A stretch of DNA of 64,000 nt, from NCBI GenBank assembly GCA_025345505.1, contig JANVCC010000018.1, positions 38,179,242 to 38,243,241 on the forward strand. Reading direction: 5' to 3'. Below are positions 1-12,477 of the stretch, one piece after another. The notes below the pieces were generated by a model. It worked only from the letters and a program-made list of their open reading frames with translations. It had not been told where the DNA came from and searched no databases. Each line of letters begins with the position of its first letter. Position 1 is the first letter of the stretch. The stretch is from Todiramphus chloris collaris. Its lineage: Eukaryota > Chordata > Aves > Coraciiformes > Alcedinidae. Both the position numbers and the translations under genes were made by a program.

Positions 1-3000
1 CAAATTTGCAACACTACAAATCTGGTTTGCATAAGTCCTTGGGCCAAAGCCATCTCCGATGTAAATCTACTGCCTGAGTCATATATATTTTCTTCCTGCA
101 TTTCACTCCAGAGATGTAGTCACTGCAGGCAGTAAGATGATTTGGTGAGAATGATTACAGAGATTATGGCAAACAGATCCTGATCTCTAATTTAATCAAA
201 ATCTCTGTCTAATACCCTACACATTAAGTCCAAATTCAAAGTGCTGTGCACTAAATGATGTACTTGGCATCTCTTGGACCGGGCAGCAGAAGCAGGAGAT
301 GAATGCATAAAACAGGAAATGGATCATGGCCAATTAACGGTGCAGAAACCGTGGCGGGTCATTTCCAAAATAACGAATGAGTCTGGCAGTCAGGCATGCC
401 TTTGCTGTGACCTGAGTCAGGCAAGTGCTGAAGACCTTATTCCAGAGCTGTGAGTGGCTGCGCAGCCCAATCTACGTGGGCTGCTTTTGATGCTGCAGGA
501 TGGGCTTAGGAGGCCGTGCTAGTCTGCAAGTACAGCACAGCTGGGTGAGTGGAAGAACAAGAGAAACTTAGATATAATTCAAGCTTGCCACTACAGGACA
601 TTTACAAATCATCTGAACTATGGTCCCTATTACTCAGAGCCTGTCTCTGTCCAAGAGGGAGATCTATCCAGCACGGAGAATGAGGGGAAAGGCAAAGCTC
701 AGATTTCAGCCAATTCCTTTCCCTGATCTTTTTCTTCCAGTTATCAAGAGGAGGAAAAAAAAAAAAAGGACTTAAGCAGGATTTGGGAACATGTAGCCAG
801 TGAGAAGTCCATAAGCCCAGCTGAGCTCAGAGGCCACCAGGAGAGGCAACATGCAATCAAAACGTACAAGATGCTCCCTCCCTGCCACATCAGGGCTGCA
901 GCATAAAGAAGCAAAAGGGCAGAGGGGGAAACAGCAGCAGAGCAAGATGATGGGGTTTTCCTTGATTTGCCCGTGACCACAGTTGTGGGCTCTGCCCTCC
1001 CAGGAGGAGAATGGTAAGGCAACATGATGCCTGCAGCTCATGGCTGTCCTAGTGGATACTCACTGGTTGGTAATGATGGACAATCCAACATAAGGGAAGA
1101 AGAATATCTTCTGATGTAAAAAAAAATCCTAGTAACAATAACACTAGGGGTTTAATGTTTAAAGATGTTACCGCTAAACAAGAATGATCAAATTAGTCCA
1201 TTGGAACTTTAAGTAAATGTGAAATAGAAGATGAAATGACTAGAAGCTCTTTTTTTGTGGTGCAAGAGGGCACATAGGAGAGAGGCAAAAAGAGTGAAAG
1301 AGAAGAGAATAGGTAATAAAGACACTTGTTTTATGTTTTGAAACCTTCACAGTTTTGTTATGTGCCACAACAGCATTTGAAAACCCTTTCAATGACCTTT
1401 TCCATCAGTTGTGCTTTAGATTTTTTTCCATCATCAAGGCCTTCAGCAAATAGTCTCCTCCACTGAAACATTTGGGGCCTGTGTACTAAAAACTTTCATT
1501 GCTAGAAGGTGGTACATTAATTGATGAGGTGAAAATGAAAACAAATGCAACCCTCTTGCAAAAAAGAGGCTTCGAATTGCAGCCTGGAATTAGGCTGTAC
1601 AACACATATTCCTGACATCAGACCAGTTTTAGTCATTCTTCTTTCTGTGCTTGTTATTGAGGCTATTACAGGTAAACATGTTGACAGCTCATTTTAGGAA
1701 AAGAAACATTTGAGCTCAGCAGAAAACCACCCTCAGAATGGAGTGTGTAGCTGCATAATCCATATACTAATCCTGGGGCAGAAAACTGCATCTGCTTAGA
1801 CAGGGAGAAAGATCTTCAATATTATTCTATAGTTATTCAAGCCTTCAGTAAGTTGTAACACCTGGACTAGTTGTGTTGAATTGATGAACATTTTTTGTGT
1901 TGAGATTGAAGCTGTGCAGAGAATAGAAATTCTGTTTAATGTAAATTTTCAAGGTCTTGATGTCAGTTTTCACCATGGTTAGGCATGAAACCCACATGCT
2001 TCAAAATTCTTCAAGAAAGTTTTTTGAAGATTCATTTTAGGTTACTCAAAATACATTTCAGAAATGATACTTCATTTTGATTTTATTTATCAGAAATGTT
2101 GTTACAATATAAAATAGAATATGAAATTAAATGATTCAAAGGAAGACAATGCTTTCAAAACAAGAAAACTTAGTGTTTAATTCCAAAAGTGTCAAAAGTG
2201 GATAGTCTAATATCAGAGATACTTCTGCTGTTCAGACTGAAATTTAGCAAAATTGGCATGCTTATATAATAGAAAACACTACCACTAGTGTTTTCCTGTC
2301 TAGCCTTCATTGACAGACATTAAAAAGCGTACAGATTATAAACTATTTATCAATATTAACATATTCTTTGTTGTACAGCAAGGTTTATCAAATAAATAAT
2401 GCAACTGGCTCAATGATATATTTTAAGGGAAAATAGCACCTTTTTAAAGTGAAATTTTATACTGCTTACAGAAGATTTTTTTTTTTCAAAACACACCTTG
2501 TAAAAAACTGCACTAAAAGCCACAAAAGATAGAGGAAGGACCAAAAATATCTGATTGTATCAAATTATCAAATTATTTATTTAAAACCCACACATATTCC
2601 ATAGGAGATTGTACTATTCTGTAATAGGGCCATAATGCTATTTGAGCCTATGGTGCAACCAGGAAGTGACACTGTCACATCACACTATCAGTCTCTGACA
2701 TGATAGTAGTCTTGATAGGGTGAATAGAAGCTCTGGGAGGTGAGAAAACCCTGAGAATTCAAAAAGACATATGCACAAACCCAAAAAGTTGCCCTTTTCT
2801 AAGTAGACCCAAGATACTGCTGCTTATGACCCATGAGCTTACAGCCACAAAAGAAGTCTGGGATCCGTAGTGAAAGAAGCTTTCTGAATTTGAGATGGCC
2901 ATGAACTGAGCCATACAAACGTATTGAGCTCCAGAATAATACAAACACCAGGGAAAACAGGAAATTCGGTATGTCAAAAGCAATGGCAGGGTATGTTAGA

Positions 3001-3109
3001 ACTTGGGAGGCATCACCTTAGGAATGAGGAGCAGGGCAACCTTCCAAAGGAGTGGATTGTTTGAAGAGCTGTGTCAACCATTGGGCAGGAAGAATAGAAA
3101 CAGGAGGAG
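1..3109. other. Unique non-coding stretch
   Basis: No gene, RNA gene or recognisable transposon is visible. The open frames on both strands are under 100 codons and match no family I know. Small items are a run of 13 A at 755-767, a short T-run near 2470, and a 13-bp perfect inverted repeat (GTGACA, one base, TGTCAC) at 2666-2678. The base composition is AT-rich and looks like ordinary bird intergenic or intronic DNA. Confidence 0.6.
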
Positions 3110-3860
3110 GAACAGCAGTGCAAAATGTGAGTTTCTTCACTTAAAAAAAACAGCTATAAGTTTAAGTTTGCTGATTGGAAATGACAGTGAAGAGCAAGCT
3201 GGATGGACTTGTTTAGCCATAGCTGTGACATTACCACAGGCAGGATAGGCCAACTGAGCTATTTCCATTCAATACATGAAAGCTTTAATAGCATGGTACA
3301 AACTCTGTTATGGAGCCTTCATCTGGACCTTTGCACCAACAGTAACTATTCATGTTCTAGAAGGTGGCTTAAAACTAGACCAGGCAAGGGAAGGTCTGTT
3401 AGGATGATCCAGGGCATGGAAACAACTATGAAAGTGAAGTCTAAGATAAGTTATGTTTATTATATAAAAAACATAAATTCAGGTCCTTATAGCTATGAAT
3501 ATATGTTGTTTTTCTGAAAAGATTATGCTGCAAGGAAGCAGCATAAATCAGTCCATGCAAAGCCCCATGCCTGGGGCAGCTTGCTAAAAGCTAATCCAGC
3601 TGTTTTCAGACTGCCCTTTATCAGCCAGTTTATGGAAAAGTTTGTCATGTATAAGCTCAGAAAGCAAATACTGAGGCAAGATCTGATTGCCATCCATAAA
3701 TATGTTGAAAGGGGGAAAGAGGAATCAATAGAGAGGAAAAAGAGCTAATGAAGCTGAAGGACTGCATTGGCTCCTGGACAAGTAGTAAAAACTGGCCACG
3801 AGCAACTTCAGACTGTGAATCTGAAGAATTTTAACCATCCAAAAATGATAGCTTGAGAAT
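3110..3860 (+). mobile_element. Very old CR1-like LINE, ORF2 C-terminal region
   Basis: This is a decayed relic of the last part of CR1 ORF2. The blocks follow the order expected for the family. At 3115-3220 sits the stretch that encodes the segment before the 'LNMSSQC' block. At 3395-3440 is the equivalent of 'RRATRMIQG' (gatccagggcatgg is recognisable). At 3650-3720 is the equivalent of '[16 protein letters not shown]' (gatctgattgccatcc, aaatatgttgaaaggg). At 3790-3850 comes the segment before the C-terminus. A block of about 180 bp (roughly 3460-3640) that I cannot match separates the second and third parts and may be an insertion or simply unrecognisable. No frame is open across the copy, so it is inactive and ancient. 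I identified it from remembered family consensus, not from an alignment, so the exact ends are uncertain. Confidence 0.55.
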
Positions 3861-4524
3861 GGTCTTTCTTTAGAAAAAGCAGGATCAGAAAACTTAATTG
3901 ATTTTACAGTTTCATCAAATTGAAGCTCAATTAATATTTTAAAGGGATTTCATGGCACAGCTGTTTGAAATAAAAGAGATGTGGATTCAGTGATCCAGAA
4001 GATTGCTTCTAATCCTATCTGACTAAAATACAGCTGTAAATAAGCTCAGAAAACATAGAAGTCCACAGACAGAAAAAAAATCCTCTGAAAAAAACCCATA
4101 ATGGTTAAAATAAAAAATAGGTACAAAAGGCAACGTCATGGTCCCAGGAGAAAGGAGAATCTGAACTGGAAAGCAAAAGATGCATAAAGAAAGGAGAAAG
4201 CAGTAGACAATGCAACAGAGTAATCTAGTTTAAAAAAAATGTTGTGGGTGTCAGAAAAATGATTTAGTGTCCTCAGCAATAATCTACAGGGAATGTGAGC
4301 TGCACACAAAGGGCTCTCACACATGACCCTGGCTTGGAAGGAACTGAAAGGTAAGTCAGAACATGAAAATAACACCAAGTGACCTACTAAGACTGGGGAC
4401 ATTACTGGAGAAAATAACAAGATGAGTTCCCACTTGTAAGCATAAAAACATACCTGAGGCAAAATCCTCCAAAACACTTGTAGTCTATGGCAAAGTGCTA
4501 GCAGGAATACTGAAACACTTTGCA

Positions 4525-4610
4525 AGGAGTGTGGGTGGCCAACTGAACATAAGTGCATATTACAGTTTGGTTGTAAAAATGCGGATGCAATTTTAGGGTG
4601 CAGCTCCCTT
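4525..4610 (+). mobile_element. Short old CR1-like ORF2 fragment
   Basis: About 85 bp resemble the 'VDNQLNMSxQCxxAVKKANAILG' block of CR1 ORF2: gtgg-ccaactgaacat is followed by a stretch reading roughly VVKMRMQF in the same frame. It lies 260 bp upstream of another old CR1 3' end on the same strand, so the two may be parts of one copy separated by unmatched sequence at 4611-4865. No reading frame is preserved on either side. Confidence 0.35.
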
Positions 4611-4865
4611 GATATTTGAATCAAAAGCAATAGAGATCTATTTTCTACATCATTTTAATGCAAATGTGCCTGGAATAATACACGCAGTTGGGGGAGTTGC
4701 TGTGCATGGACAAACTGGAACAAGGAGCATGGAAAACAATGAAAATTATCAGGAATCCAGTCAGGCTTTCTTACAAAGCATATTTAAAGGCTCTGCGTGT
4801 ATGAGCAGTAAAGATCCTTCCAGCCCTGCCTTTCTATAACTCTGAGCAGATACAGAGTCAGAATA

Positions 4866-5167
4866 TACGAATGCCAAAGGGGAGAAAACAATTTAGGCTG
4901 CTACATCGACACAGAAGTGCCAAATGGGGTTATTTTAGCAACGTGAAACCACAGGCTGACTAGCAGGAAAATCTTTCAAGATGTATCTGGCTGTAGGAAA
5001 GCTGCTGGGGGACCTGGTGGAAGCCTGGTCACTCAGGATTTTTACAACAAGGCTGGACAAAACACTAGAAAATGTACCATAGGGAGCAATTCTCCGCTGG
5101 CAAAGAGCGGTGGAGCGGATGATCTAATAGGCTTCTTGCATCTCTAGCCTCTATAGTTCTATGATTT
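4866..5167 (+). mobile_element. Old CR1-like LINE 3' end
   Basis: This is the terminal part of an old CR1 copy. A degraded version of the C-terminal ORF2 block lies at 4940-5050 (aaccacaggctgactag, then caaggctggacaaaacact). It is followed by the family's 3' untranslated end, with gatgatctaatagg near 5118 and the terminal ctatagttctatgattt at 5151-5167. The order and tail match the class of ancient CR1s found in birds and reptiles. It repeats sequence types also present in the relic at 3110-3860, so it is a separate insertion rather than its continuation. Confidence 0.55.
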
Positions 5168-5839
5168 CTTCCCGTAAAGCACAATATTTCAGGAGGAAAA
5201 AGAAATAAATCGAAGGTAAAATATTAGATGGCTTAAAAGAAACAAACAAAAAGAAAACAAACACAAAAAAAAGCTGGAGAATGAATGGAGTTCTGTCCTT
5301 TTGCCTTTCGGTATTTAAAGGAGTTGCTTCTGACACATTGTTTTCTTGTCAGAAGCATTTCATTTTCTCTTTCTCTCACTTACCATTTTCTCTCTCGCTA
5401 CAACAGCAGAAATAGCCACTTGGGACTGGTGATGTCTTTCAGAGGAAGGATGCTGCTCTCATGCTGTGGAACAGCATCAAGGCTTCGGTCAGTCAAAACA
5501 TAAAAACCTGATTGTTTTCTTTGGGAATGGATTTCTTTTTCAAGCAAGCCCCAAGCAAGTACATGCACTACAGTATATGCACCAGGGTATCAGCCCTGCT
5601 CCATTCCCATGTTGCCTTCGCCTCTATTCCAATACAGACTCTCATTTTACCCACTTTTTTTCACATGCTTCTCTCACAGATACCCTGCTCTTTGGCACAT
5701 GCCGCTTCCTGCATTCAAAACAACCTTTCCTGAGCTGGTGCAGTGGCTTTTGGCTCTTTGATCTGCATTCAGGCATTTCTTGACCACCTATTTTTTTCTT
5801 AGCAAAGAATTAATTATCTGAGTAAGTTCAAGCCATTTA
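5168..5839. other. Non-coding stretch, pyrimidine-rich in the middle
   Basis: No gene is recognised. From about 5340 to 5780 the plus strand is rich in C and T. That produces several overlapping open frames of 60-105 codons on the plus strand with Phe-, Ser-, Cys- and His-rich products and no family resemblance. I regard these as artefacts of composition. Confidence 0.5.
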
Positions 5840-6196
5840 TACAATCACAGGTGCTGCAGTTTAGGAAGGACCTTTGAATATCCTCTGGTGCAACCCTGAC
5901 AGGTCAACTTCAAAGCTAGGGCAGGTTGAAATTTTCGACCAAAATTTTAGCTGCATCTCCAAGGACGGGGTTTTGACATATTTTCTGGGCTGCTTACTCC
6001 AGGGGTTTGTCATCCTCACTGAGAAAATATTTTTCCTTTAATCCCGTCACAATTTTCTATGCCGTGCTAATGCCTCCCCATTCTTTCACTTTACTGGGCT
6101 AGGCAAACCTGCTCTGTCAGCCTCTTCTTATACATTGTGTGCTCCAGCCCCTGACCATCATCATAGTCCTCCACTGGATTCCCACTAAATTGTCCA
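5840..6196 (-). mobile_element. Old CR1 LINE 3' portion, reverse orientation
   Basis: Read on the minus strand, this begins with the CR1 ORF2 'RRATKMIRGLEH' neighbourhood (gtcaggggctggagcac at about 6140-6160, then aagaagaggctgacagagc). It runs through the C-terminal block and into the 3' part near 5840, where the plus strand reads ggaaggacctttgaatatcc, the reverse of the usual 'ggatgatcttcaaaggtcc' type tail. Many substitutions and small gaps mark it as old. It is inactive. Confidence 0.6.
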
Positions 6197-9100
6197 CGCA
6201 TTAAATAACAGGATGAGTCTGAATGCTTGGAAAGCAGTTACCAGCTGATCTTTTTTTTTTTCTCTTTAACTCTCTGTTTGCACATTTATTATAAGTTCTA
6301 GGAAACTTAATATAAACAGTGAAAAAACCCTCTGACTTTTTCAGGTTTGCAAGAGGCTCTTTCAGAGTCTGTAACACATTGGGAAGAAACAGGTTAATAG
6401 TAATGGTGTTTTTCTGTGTGTACATAAGTCTGGGTTTTTTTGTGGAAGCTCAGCATTCACACGTCCACTCTACCTTCAGGGAGGAGTGTGTGCAAACAGA
6501 ATATGCAAAAACCAGGGACAGTAGTTCTGGTTTTATAATGCATGTTCAGACTCATCTCATTCATCATTAGTGGGAATTGTGAGACCTCCGGTGACTTTGA
6601 AATCTTGATCGGTGTATACATCCTGATGACAAGCAAATGTGCTTTCAAAGGGAATAATATACTGATTTTTAGAAGCCATGGCAGCTTTGACATGCAGACG
6701 TGTCAGATAGATAGATATGCAACATAAGAATATCCGCTGCTGCTTGTTACCTTGCTCTGCCCTGGGATGTTTTTACACAGCTCACTGTCCTCTCGGACAC
6801 CAAGCACTGTCCACCTAAGATCAACAGGGGTAGGTGAAACCCTGAGGCACTGTTTCAGAATGCTGTCTGAGCAGGGGCCTTCTTTGCTGAGGTTTGGTTT
6901 TGAGGGATTTTTGGAAAGAATGAGCAGGAGGGATGATAAGTATAAGAAGGCGGTTTATAATCGTACATGGCAGAAAGGGTTGCCCAAAGTGGAAGCTTTA
7001 ATAACATTTTCTAGAGACGGACTCATAATATTACCCCCTCAAAAACCACTTTTAGATAGCAATAATCATCTAACTGTGGTTTCAGTCATGACAGTAACTT
7101 TAAATTGAGTGGGCCTTTTATATAGGGAAATACTTTATCTATTTCTTGTGCAAATCGCACTTATTTTCTGTATATAGACAAGAATTACTTTTTCTGTCAG
7201 CAAACTGCAGGCAGCTTCATCTGAGTAGCTGCGAATTACCACAGAGCAAGGCTGCACTCACACAGTGAGAAGGGAGCAATTCAGCTTAGTGACATTATCA
7301 GGATCTTAAGAGTTTCTGCCTTAAATTGTCAAGCACATGCTGGGATAGTTAGCCTGTCAGGACCAGCCAGTTCTTGGAAACATATCCTCCAGCACATGGC
7401 TAGTTTTCAGAAGATAAGCGAACCCAACAGAGGTGCTGTCAAGTAGCAGGAACTCTGATGCTGCTTTGGGCCCCAGTTTTGCTCTTCTTCCCTGCCATGT
7501 GTCAGTCCTTCCCAACTTACTTCAGTCTTTTCACAGCCCAACATCTGGAGCTGGTGCCAGCCCCACTTTAAGGGGGACTATCAGGACATGATAAAAAAAA
7601 AGCTGAACTCTGAAGTTGTCTACAGAAGCACTGAGCACAGGCTGTGGAAGAGGGGGACCTTTTCAAGGTTGTGGTCAAAGACATGCCTGGAGTGTCTGAG
7701 AGAATGGGATCTGCCCCAGATGGGTGTCTTACAAGACATGGAGGAAAAGAGATACCTATTTACTTCAGAAAACTACGGGCAGCACATACAGATTTGTCAT
7801 AGTTTCTGATACTAATGATAGCAACAGGACATGGGACTTTTATATTTTATGTCTCAGCTTCACATTAACATCTGGATGATAGCTCGCTGATCACAAACCA
7901 ACTGATTTGGTTCAAATTTGGGGGATCTTCATGTCTATTTTTAGTTACCTAATGATTTGGCATATGGTCTGAGCTCGCCATTTGCATTCTCTTCAGAGTC
8001 AGTGAAGAGAGACATGTCTGGTGAGTTATCCCATCCTGTCCTGAAGGACTCCAGGGTTGGGTGGGGACATCACACTGGGGACAGCAACGCTCAGTGATTT
8101 GCAAGCAAAGGTGGCAGGTGCTTGAAATAGACTGTGAAAGTGGCTTTGCTTATTTCAGTGAGGGAAGATATGAACCATGTCTTCACTCTCAGGTTTGCCC
8201 ACTGTCTTTAGAAAGCACAGTTCTGTATCTGGTATTTTTTTGTCTAGTCATACCAGTGCATGAATATCCTTGTTTGCACAGCATAATCACAGATATAAAA
8301 AAAAAAAATCAATACAAGCCAGGAAGTTAGAAACACTTATTTGCAAACACTTCTTTGCAAACACTTACTCAGTCAAAATGGAAAAGGAAATGTACTGAGG
8401 TCCACCTAACTTTTAAAAGCCTTATTTCCCTTAGCAGGGTCTGACCTGACAGGTATGAATAGGACACCGTCCCATTTAGTGACCATCCTATAGAGGGAAC
8501 AGTAACACTTGCAGTAAACAAACCCTGATTTTAAGTCTGAGAATTGCATGCATCCAAACCATCAGGCTTGTGATACAGCTCCAACCCCTCTCTTTACAAA
8601 ACTAAGGCTCAGCCTTTTTGTGTTGCTTTGTGCAGTGTCCTGTGTTTCTCTTCAGGATACATGGCCCTTGCGCTCCTACAGCACTTGGGAAAAAACACAA
8701 ATTTAAAACCAAGCAAAACAACCCAAAATTCAAATATATTTCCCCGGGGATGAAAAGGAATATGCTGGTGATTTGTTATTCCTTGCAGAGTGCCCATTAC
8801 TTTTGTTAACTTCAAGGCTGTATTCACTCACAGAGAACAGGACGATAGTATTTACATTGGGATTTCAAGGAAGACTCTTATAAATTAGTAAAAGGCATGA
8901 GTCATCCCAGAGCAGTGTTTGATCCAAGAGGTGCAGTTATCAGCCCCAGCATAACACTCTAGCATCTCTCTGAAACTCCACACACCCTCATTAGCACGCT
9001 ATTCTTGGGAGCTAAGCAGGGTGGAGGCTGCAAAGAGGTGCTATTGTTATACCAGGAGTGATTCTTATGTTTTATTGATACCCAATAAACTGTGTATTAG

Positions 9101-9339
9101 CCTGAAAGCAGAGAGACAGAGGCTGGTGGAGTTATCTGTTCCTCATGAACACAGGGAGTGGAACTGGCCAAATCCTTTTCAATTACTTTTTTTCAATAAA
9201 TGTCAGGTTTGGGGAGGAGGACCATCTGAGCGATTTAATAATTAATAAGAACGTATTCATCTCACTGTACAGCTGGACACATTACCTATGAATAAATCCC
9301 CCAGATAATATATTTGTGGATCTTCATAATATTTTTTCA
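6197..9339. other. Unique non-coding stretch
   Basis: No gene or named repeat is recognised. Open frames reach at most 118 codons (6752-7108, plus) and resemble nothing I know. The stretch holds a 24-nt acceptor-donor pair at 7997-8020, described as a finding, and a short tandem repeat of 14 bp (acacttMtttgcaa) in 2.4 copies at 8333-8366. A run of 12 A lies near 8297. Confidence 0.5.
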
Positions 9340-9470
9340 TTCCACTTTTTTTCACTGTTATTGTTTTGGTTTTGTGTTTGTTTTCTGTTGTTGTGGATTT
9401 TGTTGGGGTTTTTTTGATTGTTTGTTTGTTTGGTTGTTGTTGTTATTTTGTTGTTTGTTTGTTTTTTATA
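9340..9470. repeat. T/G-rich low-complexity tract
   Basis: The plus strand is composed almost entirely of T and G, with short units such as ttgttt and tgttg repeated irregularly. The 68-codon open frame across it (Phe-, Cys- and Val-rich) is a product of this composition and is not a gene. Confidence 0.85.
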
Positions 9471-9771
9471 TCAGTCTAGTCCAAATTGCCCAAGGATTTT
9501 ACCAGAAATCAAGCAGATAACCACTTGGGGGAAAGGGAACATGCACGTGGACCTCAGGCCCTTGCCTATTCAGGAGCAGAAGTGGCATTTGCAATGATTA
9601 GGTCTTCTGGCAACACAGGAAACCTGACTAGTGAGCTGTGGAGATTAGATGATGCTACAGGACTCCATGAAAGACAGACAAATATGGGTGCTGTGCACAA
9701 ACTGGGAATTACTGTGGGTGTCAATTAACCTTGCAGATCACAGGGTTTATTAGGCCGAATTATTTATTCCA

Positions 9772-9774
<3 letters not shown>

Positions 9775-9822
<48 letters not shown>

Positions 9823-9834
9823 AANNNNNNNNNN

Positions 9835-9881
<47 letters not shown>

Positions 9882-9890
9882 GAGAAAGAA
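9775..9890. repeat. GAAA microsatellite containing an assembly gap
   Basis: A nearly pure (GAAA)n array runs on both sides of exactly ten Ns at 9825-9834. The phase on the two sides is consistent with one continuous array, so the gap is a failed join or placeholder and the true repeat length is unknown. The open frame through it encodes only a Glu/Lys/Arg repeat. Confidence 0.95.
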
Positions 9891-11429
9891 CATCATTAAA
9901 CAGCACAGCTTTGCGTGGAGTTTAGGCAGTGAACCAAGTTTCCAAACAATTTAATTTATTAGAGACCTAAATTGTACTAGATTATCAAATCAAGTGGAAG
10001 AGAGGGAGGAAATGCATTTTATTTTCAGCGCCCAGAATGTAATAAGTGTGTTATTCCATTCACGCCATGTGTCAGCCTGAGTAAAGAAGAGAAGGGGATG
10101 TTTCCTCTGTAGGATAATTTTTCATTTTTTATCCATTTTCAAAAGCTGTCAAACAGTTGTAATGAAGGAAAAACGTTGCTACTTTATCACTGAAGCTCGA
10201 AACCTGCTAAATGTGAATGTAAAGTGGAGCACTACATATAGTCTCTATACAATGGGAAGAAGCTTAACTGTTTGAAGTCTGTCTCTGTGGAGATTATACG
10301 CCAGCAGAAAAGGACAATAGGAGAGTTTTGCCTTGGGAAAAGAGAGACTGACAGGTCTGCATGTTTTTCCACAATCAATATTGTAGATGGAGCTCTCCTT
10401 TACATGGTGGGGTTCAATTAAAGAAAAAAAACCGCGAGAATTTGGGGAAATTCCCTGGAGAGTTCAAATCCTTCCCGGGAGGAGGGAATGTTTTTTGCAA
10501 GATGAGCTTGCATGAAAAATTCATGCAGTGGATGGATACATTCATACAAAAAGAAATTTGATAAATAAATAATTGTTTTAATTCTTACTGCCTCACATAG
10601 CAATTGCACATCCATATTGACCACGTTAGTTTGCAAAACTAGTCCTTAGTGTAAACATGTGTAAAATTAAATCATCCAGAAAAAATAAAATAAGGCAAGA
10701 GGTCACACATGCTAACTGAAGCAAGTAGTTCATACTAAAATCTTAAAACATCCAGGAAATAAGAAACTTCCACATGCAGCCAAGAAGCTGGTGGTACAGA
10801 GAGGAACACAAAGAGACAGACAAAACACAGCGTGAAAACGGGTGATAAGCAGAGATTTGCAGCCATCAGGAAGGAGAGAAGAGGAGGCAGCTGCAAAGAC
10901 AGGAGGCCGGAAAAGATAGACAAATTGGGCTGGAAATATATACAGTTATGATAACGGCTATGAAAGCGATTACATGAAGCTGCAATTAGCTCGCTGTACT
11001 CGACTGCTATTCAGTCATGCTTTCATCTCTCCTTTTTCCCAGTACTGACTGCATGGGGAAGACATTTATCTTTGTTGGAGAAGAGTTACGTACACAACAC
11101 TTGGGTTGGGCAAATAAAGTTCCAGCCTAGTTTATGCTCTCTGCATCTCCAGGTCATGGAGAAGTGCAGGAGAAGGTGATCTCAGGGAAGTCCATCACCC
11201 AGCACAGTCTGCCTCTCCACTGCACTTCTTCTCCATTAGGAAAACAAAATCAAAGAGGAATAAATGCAATGCTCCCTATCCTTCAGTCTCAATGACAGTT
11301 TTTCTAGCCATTTCTGTGTTTCTGGTCTCTGTCAGTTCCTCTCACTCACCTATTTTCCATTTCTGCATGGTGTGGGAGCCCCTTTCAGAGTAAGGGAAAA
11401 GAAGATGAAGAAAAGACAATTTCTGCATG
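9891..11429. other. Unique non-coding stretch
   Basis: No gene or transposon is recognised. The segment at 10945-11035 is AT-rich with scattered CpG and ATTA cores and could be a conserved regulatory block, but the sequence alone cannot show this. Open frames are below 75 codons. Confidence 0.45.
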
Positions 11430-11928
11430 ATTAATATGGAATATTGTGTACAGTTCTGGGCCCCTCAGCTCAAGGACAGGGGACTGCTTAAAAGAGTCCA
11501 GCACAGACCCACAAACATGATTAAGGGAGTGGAACATCTCCCTTATGAAGAAAGGCTAAGGGAGCTGGGTTTCTTTAGCCTGGATAAGAGGAGACTGAGG
11601 GGTGACTTCATTAATGCTTATAAATATGTAAAAGGTGAGTGTCAGGAGGATGGAGCCGGGTTCTTCTCAGTGATGTCCACTGAGGTGCAAGCTGGAACAT
11701 AGGGGGTTCCATGTAAACATAAGGAGAAAGTTTTTCACAGTGGGGGTGACAGAGCACTGGAACAGGCTGCCCAGGGAGGTTGTGGAGTTTCCTTCTCTGG
11801 AGACTTTCAAAACCCACCTGGACACATTTGTGTGTGACCTAATCTAGGTGATCCTGCTCTGGCAGGGGGGGTTGAACTAGATGATCTTTCGAGGTCGCTT
11901 CCAACACCTAACATTCCGTGATTCTGTT
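11430..11928 (+). mobile_element. CR1 LINE, 5'-truncated 3' end
   Basis: This copy keeps the C-terminal end of CR1 ORF2 and the 3' tail. An open segment (11436-11699) reads EYCVQFWAPQ, then RVQHRPTNMIKG, YEERLRELGFFSL and KRRLRGDFINAYKYVKG, all hallmarks of the region after the reverse transcriptase. The final block (equivalent to [15 protein letters not shown]) lies in another frame at 11750-11810, so at least one frameshift separates them. The tail gatcctgctctggcag ... gatgatctttcgaggtc ... gtgattctgt ends at about 11928. The same tail type occurs in the copy at 48317-48590, so both belong to one CR1 subfamily. The 5' truncation is typical of target-primed reverse transcription. The copy is dead but moderately young. 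Confidence 0.9.
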
Positions 11929-12477
11929 ATTTTCTGTGTTGTCTTGCATAACTTTTGTTTATGAGACAGTTCTTTCCTCAGATACCTGCGACGCCATGTG
12001 TGGTCCTGGAAAACCACTCTTTATCTTTCCCCCTGTGCTTGCTTCCTGTCCCAGCCCCTTACCTGTTCCCCCCTACCCCTGCCCCTGCCTCTGATTCTGC
12101 TTCCACCAAGATAAACTTTTCAGTGTGGTTTGTTCACAATCTCTTTCTTCATCATCATCTTCTTTGGCTGTGTGATTTTGTCCATGCTAAGGAAAGACCA
12201 AGGACACAAGACTGAAATGGTCTTTTCTTCATCTTCTTTTCCCTTACTCTGAAATGGACTCCCAAAGTCTTGCTCTGGGCGCTCCTCTTGAATTGCTCCC
12301 CAGTGACAATGAACTTGGCTTCTTAAGCAGACCAAATAGACATAAGGAAAGGACACAACTCCCCTCCTCCCTTCTGGAACAGGAATCATCTTAGGAAGGC
12401 TTTTTTTTTTTTTGCAATTTTTTAAAAAGACAAAACAGAATTAACTCTGTTTTTTTAAAGACAAAACAGAATCAACT
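11929..12477. other. Non-coding stretch with a short duplicated motif
   Basis: No gene is recognised. The part at 12020-12110 is C/T-rich. A 24-bp unit beginning aaagacaaaacagaa occurs at 12426-12449 and again at 12457-12480 with two mismatches and a 31-bp period, and the second copy ends where the next CR1 begins. A 13-T run lies at about 12401-12413. Confidence 0.5.

Noticed and set aside
1640-1680. Second recursive-splice-like site (attacag/gtaaac near 1671).
   Set aside because: The donor half is weak and purines interrupt the sequence before the AG; far less convincing than the site at 51788.
4136-4630. 164-codon minus-strand frame.
   Set aside because: Its end lies antisense to an old CR1-like fragment at 4525-4610 and the rest is a Phe/Leu/Ser-rich string; I regard it as a shadow.
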